Shown: positions 1-4,638 of the stretch, one piece after another | Numbering within the stretch: the stretch's first letter is position 1 | Layout of the letters: each line of letters starts with the position of its first letter | DNA from: CAYQPF01 sp964419225 | Lineage (GTDB): Bacteria; Cloacimonadota; Cloacimonadia; Cloacimonadales; CAYQPF01 | Direction of reading: 5' to 3' | Assembly: GCA_964419225.1 (NCBI GenBank) | Contig: CAYQPF010000204.1 | Location: forward strand, 1-7,350 | DNA length: 7,350 bases | Notes under the pieces: generated by a model | Database searches by the model: none | Told to the model about the DNA's origin: nothing | Seen by the model: only the letters and a program-made list of their open reading frames with translations | Program-made: the position numbers and the translations under genes

Positions 1-5
1 GAGAC

Positions 6-105
6 ATGGCTCATTCAGTCTGGACGAGTGGCTCATCGTGAAAATATTATTCACAGAGCCACCCTCACGCAAAAAAGAGCCACCTAAATCGGTGGTGAGA
101 GCCAC
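6..105. repeat. Cluster of five GTGGCTC/GAGCCAC heptamers
   Basis: Read on the plus strand, ATGGCTC (6-12, one mismatch) and GTGGCTC (28-34) are followed by three GAGCCAC copies at 56-62, 77-83 and 99-105. Start-to-start spacings are 22, 28, 21 and 22 bases. The central inverted pair (28-34 with 56-62) can form a hairpin reinforced by GTGAA (38-42) and TTCAC (50-54). A second small hairpin is CCACC (80-84) with GGTGG (91-95). In the minus reading two of the copies are preceded by a shared ATTTAGG. The cluster overlaps the last codons of the minus-strand lipoprotein reading frame, so that frame's tail may be repeat-derived rather than native. Regular spacing near two helical turns would suit protein binding sites, but a decayed intergenic repeat is equally possible. 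Confidence 0.5.
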
Positions 106-747
106 TCCTAAATCCCCTAATAATTTGCACCTTTGTAACAGAATCTATTACTTTGTGAAAATAGCTAATTGCTTCCCAAAGTATTGTTTTATTACTTCCG
201 TCATTATTCATGAGCATTAATTTATGAGGTAGAGAATCAGGCTGAATTCCACGATATCCAAAAGCAATACGAGTACAGTCATTGGAAAACAGTGTATAAT
301 ACTCATTTGCACGAGGAGTATTGGTTAAGTTTGTTTTTGAATGTGTTTCAAGATCGTAAAGGAAGATATCCAAAGAATTAGTTACACTGGAATACACAGA
401 AGATGTAAGATACCTTCCATTTTTGGAAAGTGTTGGTAAACCTGCATATTCACTATTGAAAACATACTCAAGGTTAGTTAAGGATCTATCACTAAATTGA
501 TAAACACTATCGAAGCATTACCATTTGAGAGAATTAGTTTTGTTTCATCAGGAGTCATCATCAAATGATCCCATTTACCATCCAAAAGTTTAACTCTGTT
601 GGTTCCATCCACATTTTGAATATAAAGAGCAGGTTCGTATGTAACCCAAGGGTTGAGACTGGAATCATTTTTAGGAGTAATACAACCTGTTAAAGCTAAG
701 AAAATCGTTGTTACCATAAGTATTATTAACTTATTCAAAGCTTTCAT
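65..747 (-). pseudogene. PD40/TolB-propeller-like lipoprotein, one frameshift
   Basis: This is an exported lipoprotein with beta-propeller-type repeats and no identified partner. The N-terminus has a basic and hydrophobic signal (residues 1-21) and a lipobox LTGC, with the lipidated Cys at residue 22. PD40-like units follow: 'LYIQNVDGTNRVKLL' then 'MTPDETKLIL', and, after the frame change, 'DIFLYDLETHSKTNLT' and 'KLMLMNNDGSNKTIL'. These match the family pattern of strand, DG, N, residue name, L and then SPDG-like turn. The first frame runs 747 to a stop at about 478. The coherent continuation is in another frame from about 502 ('YQFSDRSLTNLEYV') to a stop at 65-67. One missing T in the TTT at 502-504 would join them. 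About 228 residues is short for a full six-bladed propeller. The last 17 or so residues lie in the heptamer repeat and look non-native, so the true C-terminus may be lost. The start is ATG 747 with only a weak upstream GGGAT. It is either a decaying gene or a sequencing error. Confidence 0.7.
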
Positions 748-878
748 TTTTTCATCCCGAAATTCTTTAATTCCAGATTCAAATATTTAACTAATCCCAT
801 CTGTCCCTTAACGGTTCATGTCTGAGATTGCAAAAGTGCCATACTTTTGAAGAGATAAAGCAAAGGTATTTGTGTGCT
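748..878. other. Short intergenic spacer with one small inverted repeat
   Basis: This spacer lies between the secreted-protein gene and the lipoprotein gene, both on the minus strand. CAAAAGT (831-837) and ACTTTTG (843-849) form a 7-bp stem around a 5-base loop. No T-run follows on either strand, so I do not call it a terminator. I see no convincing promoter for the downstream lipoprotein gene here. Confidence 0.4.
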
Positions 879-1397
879 TTAATATACTGTGAGATGCTTT
901 TTTACTTTTTCACCAATTTCTCTTTTGGAAGCATCAGCATTCAGAAGAGGATAATCCGGTTCAAAAACCGAGTAGTTGATTTGTCTTAACCCTAATAAAA
1001 AGGAGAAGTTGGTTTAATGTTCCAGACGGTTTTAGAGTTATCAACTTTCATTTCCTGATAATGAACATCAATTTTATTCTTGTATTCAGTCAACTTCTCA
1101 GGGTTAAGGATTTCTGGAGTTATTTTTTTGTTATTATTGTCTAATTCTGTAATCTGGCAGAAAAGTGTTTTTTGAGTTTTCAGATCAATTTGATAGTCAA
1201 TCCGGCAATTATCGAATTCTTCCTGAATATAGAGTATTCCTTTGTCGATTTTCTTTACTTCCAGAGTTATCAGGTTCATCTCTGTCATACTCTCTTGCCT
1301 GGCTGAAGACATTTAGACAGGTGACGGAAAGAAAAAGGATAAGTAACAAATAAATTGTTTTGAATTTAAAATTCTTGAGATCTCCATAAACAAGCAT
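879..1397 (-). pseudogene. Secreted protein of unknown function, two compensating frameshifts
   Basis: I do not recognise the family. The reconstruction has three parts. An N-terminal signal peptide from ATG 1397 has a lysine-rich start, the hydrophobic stretch 'TIYLLLILFLSV' and an SQA-type signal peptidase I site. A mid section in the next frame (about 1312 to 1005) is hydrophilic and begins 'MNLITLEVKKIDKG'. A C-terminal section back in the first frame (about 1012 to 879) includes 'RQINYSVFEPDYPLLNA' and ends 'KKHLTVY' at the stop 879-881. The first change needs one extra base somewhere in 1286-1313. The second is explained by one missing T in the T5 run at 997-1001. Net length change is zero, giving about 172 residues. 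An apparent upstream ATG at 1448 lies inside the terminator of the preceding gene, so I start at 1397, although no strong Shine-Dalgarno precedes it. Cysteines are few and no lipobox fits (SVTC). No function is claimed. Confidence 0.6.
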
Positions 1398-1416
1398 AGT
1401 AATTCTTTCTAAATAG

Positions 1417-1444
1417 AAAAAAAAGTCAGCACCGAAGTGCTGAC
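1417..1444 (-). terminator. Rho-independent terminator with UUCG loop
   Basis: On the minus strand GTCAGCAC, loop TTCG and GTGCTGAC form a perfect 8-bp stem closed by the exceptionally stable C(UUCG)G tetraloop. A run of eight T residues (1424-1417) follows directly. It begins 10 bases after the stop codon of the outer-membrane barrel gene, so it should end that transcript. The plus strand has no T-run after the stem, so it acts in one direction only. Confidence 0.93.
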
Positions 1445-1454
1445 ACATAGGTAG

Positions 1455-2138
1455 TTATTTATTTAATTTCAATAATTTGTCGAGACTATACTCGACACTA
1501 AAGGCAAAGCCGGAGTTTTTAAAAGACATATCGCGACCTTTATCATTGCTGGTCAAGCCTTTTCGTATCTGGCTTCCAGCAGAATATCGCTGAATTCAAA
1601 AGCAGCAGCGACAACTATACCTAATTCATTACTTTTTTTTAAACTCTTTAATATCAAATGAAGTATGACTTTTCTTTGCATTCTTATACTCTTCTTCATC
1701 GATTTCCTCATCTTCACCGATACCATCATCTCCTTTTGCACTCATCAACAAATTGAAAGAAGGGCCGAAACTAAAATGAAAGGTAGTTGAACCTTCAACT
1801 GCCGATAAACGGAGAAGAATCGGAATGTTTAAATAAGTAAGAGTCTCTTTCATGTTAAGAGTGGCAATGTAGCCATCCATAGATTCTGTATAGTCCATGC
1901 TGGCACCTTTGCCATTAATAAGAATTTCAGGTTGAATCGCAATATTCTTTTCCTGATTAATAGGAAATGCGTGATATACACCAACATTAATAAAAGTACG
2001 ATTCTTGATGTTTGTACTAAAATCAGGCAGGTCATAAGTTTTGTAATAGTTGAAATTAACACTGCCTATGATATCAAGTGCAGATAGCCATAAACTAATA
2101 CAGACTAAAATTAAAATTAGAATAATTGCTTTTTTCAA
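1455..2138 (-). pseudogene. Outer-membrane beta-barrel protein (OMP_b-brl_2-like), two compensating frameshifts
   Basis: This is a small porin-like or structural outer-membrane barrel of the type common in FCB bacteria. It has a signal peptide with a KK start and hydrophobic core (residues 1-20, cut near LSA/LD). Alternating amphipathic strands follow, such as 'LNIPILLRLSAVEG' and 'TTFHFSFGPSFNLL'. The C-terminal part, 'LGIVVAAAFEFSDILLEARY' then 'GLTSNDKGRD' and 'SGFAFSVEYSL', is the typical end of the family. Frame one stops after an A8 run (plus-strand T8 at 1633-1640), where one base too many is present. The second frame runs to an A4 run (plus-strand T4 at 1560-1563), where one base too few returns reading to frame one and the stop at 1457-1455. 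About 227 residues is normal for the family. The start is TTG 2138, preceded by GAGGAG six bases away, and no ATG competes. An acidic stretch (residues 137-150) probably lies in a surface loop. The gene has its own promoter and terminator. Confidence 0.8.
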
Positions 2139-2160
2139 TATTTTCTCCTCAGAGTTTTGG

Positions 2161-2176
2161 ATATTGAAAGCAATAT
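2161..2176. promoter_or_regulatory. Palindrome over the barrel-gene promoter, possible operator
   Basis: ATATTG (2161-2166) and CAATAT (2171-2176) are perfect inverted copies around AAAG. The site covers most of the -10 element and the expected start point of the minus-strand promoter. This position would suit a repressor, but no regulator is encoded in the window. Confidence 0.35.
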
Positions 2177-2199
2177 GAGAGACAGATAATTATTGTCAA
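2172..2199 (-). promoter_or_regulatory. Sigma70-type promoter for the outer-membrane barrel gene
   Basis: The minus strand carries a perfect -35 TTGACA (2199-2194), a 16-base spacer and a -10 CATATT (2177-2172, four of six consensus bases). Transcription would start near 2165, leaving a leader of about 27 bases with the Shine-Dalgarno GAGGAG at 2150-2145 before the TTG start at 2138. Confidence 0.6.
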
Positions 2200-2312
2200 A
2201 TGCAATTTTTTGAAAAAGCATCAGGCTTAAGGCGTCAGGAGCCAGTGGTGAAAAGACATTGGGATTTAGGATAGGGTTGGGATATAATTTTTAATGGTGA
2301 ATTGGGAGTTCT

Positions 2313-2350
2313 GGGGGAACACGGACTGACATGGACTGACACCGACTAGC
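2313..2350. repeat. Degenerate 10-bp tandem repeat, 3 to 4 copies
   Basis: Successive decamers ACGGACTGAC (2321), ATGGACTGAC (2331) and ACCGACTAGC (2341) repeat with an exact 10-base period. A weaker upstream unit from about 2313 shares the GA-CAC end. The period is close to one DNA helical turn. It lies outside any gene, about 235 bases upstream of the C25 start. Confidence 0.6.
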
Positions 2351-2406
2351 ACAGCCAGGGAAAGAGATCTGAGTGTGATAAGGTACTGGGGGTATGTAAT
2401 TTTTGG

Positions 2407-2424
2407 GGCAAATCATCATTTGCC
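2407..2424. other. Perfect inverted repeat (hairpin)
   Basis: GGCAAAT (2407-2413) and ATTTGCC (2418-2424) form a 7-bp stem with a CATC loop. No T-run follows on the plus strand, so it is not a clear terminator. It sits just upstream of a second hairpin and about 160 bases before the C25 start. Confidence 0.5.
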
Positions 2425-2430
2425 TGGGTT

Positions 2431-2445
2431 AAGTGTAAAACACTT
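2431..2445. other. Second hairpin in the C25 upstream region
   Basis: AAGTGT (2431-2436) and ACACTT (2440-2445) pair around an AAA loop. Flanking GGGT (2426-2429) and ACCC (2454-2457) could extend the structure with an asymmetric internal loop. Only a short pyrimidine-rich stretch follows. It may be a weak terminator, a protein site or a leftover of a lost gene. Confidence 0.35.
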
Positions 2446-2513
2446 TGCTTCTTACCCATGCTGTTTTGAGAATACCTTAACTTTTCAAAAATTATTTGGG
2501 TGATTTCAGATTA

Positions 2514-2540
2514 TTGGAACTGCAATTGCTTTTATATAAT
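2514..2540 (+). promoter_or_regulatory. Likely promoter of the C25 peptidase gene
   Basis: The -35-like TTGGAA (2514-2519) and a perfect -10 TATAAT (2535-2540) are separated by 15 bases, slightly short of the usual 16 to 18. The leader before the ATG at 2584 would be about 37 bases and very AT-rich. Confidence 0.45.
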
Positions 2541-2570
2541 TTAAAATAATCTAAAATATGTGAATATTTT

Positions 2571-2580
2571 AAGGAGAGGA
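2571..2580 (+). promoter_or_regulatory. Ribosome binding site that fixes the C25 start
   Basis: AAGGAGAGGA ends three bases before ATG 2584 and its AGGAG core lies at normal spacing. An in-frame GTG at 2560 lies upstream of this site and has no Shine-Dalgarno of its own, so ATG 2584 is preferred. The signal peptide then begins MNRPCKL. Confidence 0.8.
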
Positions 2581-2583
2581 TTT

Positions 2584-4638
2584 ATGAATAGGCCTTGTAA
2601 ATTGATTTTAGTTTTTTTTGCTATTTTACTATTTACGTCGCTAACCGCGAATACTGACAACCAAACATCGAAAGTGTTCAGTATTGTCACAAAAACAGCA
2701 GACTATATGGACATCAGGTTCAAGCTGGACAGCTATCAAATGACTCAGGAAATGTCTCAGGGAAAAGAATATACGCATATTCTGCATCCTGAAGCAGGTT
2801 ATCTGATGGAAAAAGGCTTACCGGAATTACCAACCTTTTCCACAACAATCGCTATTCCTGTCGGAGCAACAATAAGTTTTAATACTACAACTCAGTCAGA
2901 AAAGAACCTGACAGGTTATACTCCCTTCCCATTTCAGGGTAATGAGAAAGACGCACAGGCAGGACAGTTTGCCATTAATACCAATTATTATAAAGGCAAC
3001 AATTCTTTCCCACAAAACCTGGTTCAGAGCAGTGAACCTTCTGTTTTAAGAGATTATCGCATAGTAACAGTAACTCTTAATCCTTTCAGTTACAATCCGA
3101 GTGGAAACGAACTGAAAGTCAAAGAAGATGTGATAATAAGAGTTAATTTCGGAAATCAGGGCGACAACACTACATTCAAAGTAAATAATACCATCTCAAA
3201 GAGTTTTGAAAGAATTTATGAAGCAACGATTTTAAATTACGATAATGTCAGAGATGAAAATCCTGTTTATCAGAAAAGGACTCTTCTCATGATCTATCCC
3301 AACAACACAGCCATAATCGATGCTGTAACCCAGTTAGCAGAATGGAAGAAAGAGAAAGGTTTTGATGTCACGGTAGTAAGTACTCAGGTTACCGGTACTA
3401 CAACAGGAGCCATTAAAGCCTATATCCAGAATGCTTATAATACCTGGCAGAACAAGCCTGAATATATTATGCTTGTAGGAGATGCCACAGGTACTTTCAC
3501 GGTTCCCTGTATTAACCATAATTATGGGTACTATGAAGGTGACGGAGACTATCCTTACACACATTTAGCCGGAGGAGATTATCTGGGTGATGCTTTTATC
3601 GGACGCTTGTCTTTCGATTCAGCTATTCAGTTGCAAACTATTGTGAATAAAATTAAAAGTTATGAAAAAACACCAAACATGGCAAATACTGGTTGGTATA
3701 ATAAGGCTTTACTGGTTGGCGATACAAGCCCTTCCGGTAATTCTGTCATTTCAACGAACAGATATATTAAAGAGCTTATGCTTGCTCAGAATTCTAATTT
3801 TACATTTACCGAGCAATATCAGCAAAACTCATCCCCTACCGTAAATAACACAGCTATCAACAACGGATGTTTATTTTTTAATTATCGGGGTTGGATCGGC
3901 ATGAGCGGATGGGGAACTAGTCAGGTAAGTCAATTAACAAATGTCAACATGTTGACCAATTTTGTTCTTATCACCTGCGGAACAGGTGCTTATGCTTATT
4001 CAGGCGATGTCAGTGTGATCGAAGCAGTTCTGCGTGCAGGCACACCAACTACCCCTAAAGGTGGTATTGCGGGCATAGGAATGTCAACCTCTCATACACA
4101 TACGAATCTTAACAATACTCTGGACGGTGGTGCTTTTCATGGTCTTTACGCAGATAAAATGCGGACCATGGGTGAAGCACTTCTTTATGCAAAATTATTC
4201 CTTTTGCAGGTTTATGGTGGTTCCAATCTTGCCATGGCTAACGACTTTGCACATTGGTGCAATCTGATGGGTGATCCATCTCTGGATGTGTGGGTAGATG
4301 TACCCAAGCAAATGAATGCCGTTTATCCTCAAAATATTTATTCCGGTACCAACAATGTTTCCTTCCAATTAACTGATGGTGAAGGTCTTCCGTTGAAGGA
4401 TGCCTGGGTATCCCTTTACAGACAGGATGCCGGCAGTATCGCTTCTGATTATACCAATGATAACGGCTATTTGAACCTGAATATCACTCCAGATCTGGCC
4501 GGACAGATTACCGTTACAATCACCAAACCCGACTATGTGCCTGTCATTGGTACGATTATCATAGACGCTGTAGGGACAGTTGGTATCGAAAGTGTAGTTT
4601 GGAACAGTTGGTACCGAAAGGGTATTTTTGGAGGATGA
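2584..4638 (+). CDS. Gingipain-like C25 family peptidase, N-terminal part before frame break
   Basis: This is an exported cysteine-peptidase-family protein (clan CD). Residues 1-24 are a signal peptide ('KLILVFFAILLFTSLTA'). Residues about 25-230 resemble the C25 propeptide, with the characteristic 'GLPELPTFSTTIAIPVGA' near residue 78. The C25 domain spans about 233-570, from 'TLLMIYPNN' through 'PEYIMLVGDATG', 'GGDYLGDAFIGRL' and 'ITCGTGAYAYSG' (candidate nucleophile Cys465) to 'NLMGDPSLDVW'. The position of the gingipain catalytic His (YTGHG) is NYRGW here, with Trp437, so activity is uncertain. H504 and H506 in 'TSHTHTN' are the nearest alternative histidines. Residues about 573-663 form an Ig-like domain like the gingipain C-terminal one. 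The true frame is lost in the 28-bp duplication at 4573-4628. The last 12 or so residues and the stop at 4636-4638 are out-of-frame readings. The rest of the protein continues one frame over from about 4601. As it stands the product would be a 684-residue secreted protein lacking all downstream modules. Confidence 0.9.
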   Translation: MNRPCKLILVFFAILLFTSLTANTDNQTSKVFSIVTKTADYMDIRFKLDSYQMTQEMSQGKEYTHILHPEAGYLMEKGLPELPTFSTTIAIPVGATISFNTTTQSEKNLTGYTPFPFQGNEKDAQAGQFAINTNYYKGNNSFPQNLVQSSEPSVLRDYRIVTVTLNPFSYNPSGNELKVKEDVIIRVNFGNQGDNTTFKVNNTISKSFERIYEATILNYDNVRDENPVYQKRTLLMIYPNNTAIIDAVTQLAEWKKEKGFDVTVVSTQVTGTTTGAIKAYIQNAYNTWQNKPEYIMLVGDATGTFTVPCINHNYGYYEGDGDYPYTHLAGGDYLGDAFIGRLSFDSAIQLQTIVNKIKSYEKTPNMANTGWYNKALLVGDTSPSGNSVISTNRYIKELMLAQNSNFTFTEQYQQNSSPTVNNTAINNGCLFFNYRGWIGMSGWGTSQVSQLTNVNMLTNFVLITCGTGAYAYSGDVSVIEAVLRAGTPTTPKGGIAGIGMSTSHTHTNLNNTLDGGAFHGLYADKMRTMGEALLYAKLFLLQVYGGSNLAMANDFAHWCNLMGDPSLDVWVDVPKQMNAVYPQNIYSGTNNVSFQLTDGEGLPLKDAWVSLYRQDAGSIASDYTNDNGYLNLNITPDLAGQITVTITKPDYVPVIGTIIIDAVGTVGIESVVWNSWYRKGIFGG
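4573..4628 (+). repeat. Imperfect 28-bp tandem duplication that breaks the C25 frame
   Basis: Copy 1 (4573-4600) and copy 2 (4601-4628) match at 24 of 28 positions. Copy 1 in the first frame reads GTVGIESVV. Copy 2 in the second frame reads GTVGTERVF and leads straight into LEDEITGG and the remainder. Since 28 is 3n+1, having two copies shifts reading and exposes the stop at 4636-4638. With either copy alone, the reading runs from the Ig-like domain into the next repeat without a break. Three of the four differences change the amino acid (I/T, S/R, V/F). Confidence 0.9.

Larger units (their letters stand above)
2200..2583. other. Intergenic region upstream of the C25 gene
   Basis: I find no coherent protein in any frame of this 384-base stretch between two divergent genes. 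It holds a G-rich part with repeated GGGAT/GGGTTG motifs (about 2257-2283), a 10-bp-period tandem repeat, two hairpins, and the promoter and RBS of the C25 gene, each listed separately. An 11-mer GGGATTTAGGA at about 2259 also occurs on the minus strand near 117, beside the heptamer cluster. The match may be chance or may mark a dispersed intergenic repeat. Confidence 0.5.

Noticed and set aside
6..105. CRISPR-like array
   Set aside because: The repeats are only 7 bases, occur in both orientations, and the spacers are 14 to 21 bases without uniform units. No cas gene is present.
38..220. Plus-strand open frame of 60 codons
   Set aside because: It overlaps the heptamer cluster and the antisense of the PD40 lipoprotein and has no coherent protein features.
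831..849. Terminator for the secreted unknown gene
   Set aside because: The 7-bp stem is AT-rich and no T-run follows on either strand.
1398..1448. ATG 1448 as start of the secreted unknown protein
   Set aside because: It lies before and within the terminator stem. The added residues ('CQHFGADFFFYLE') do not resemble a signal peptide, and ATG 1397 gives a normal one.
2560..2583. GTG start at 2560 for the C25 gene
   Set aside because: It lies upstream of the strong AAGGAGAGGA site, which points to ATG 2584. The longer form would add eight residues ahead of a normal signal peptide.
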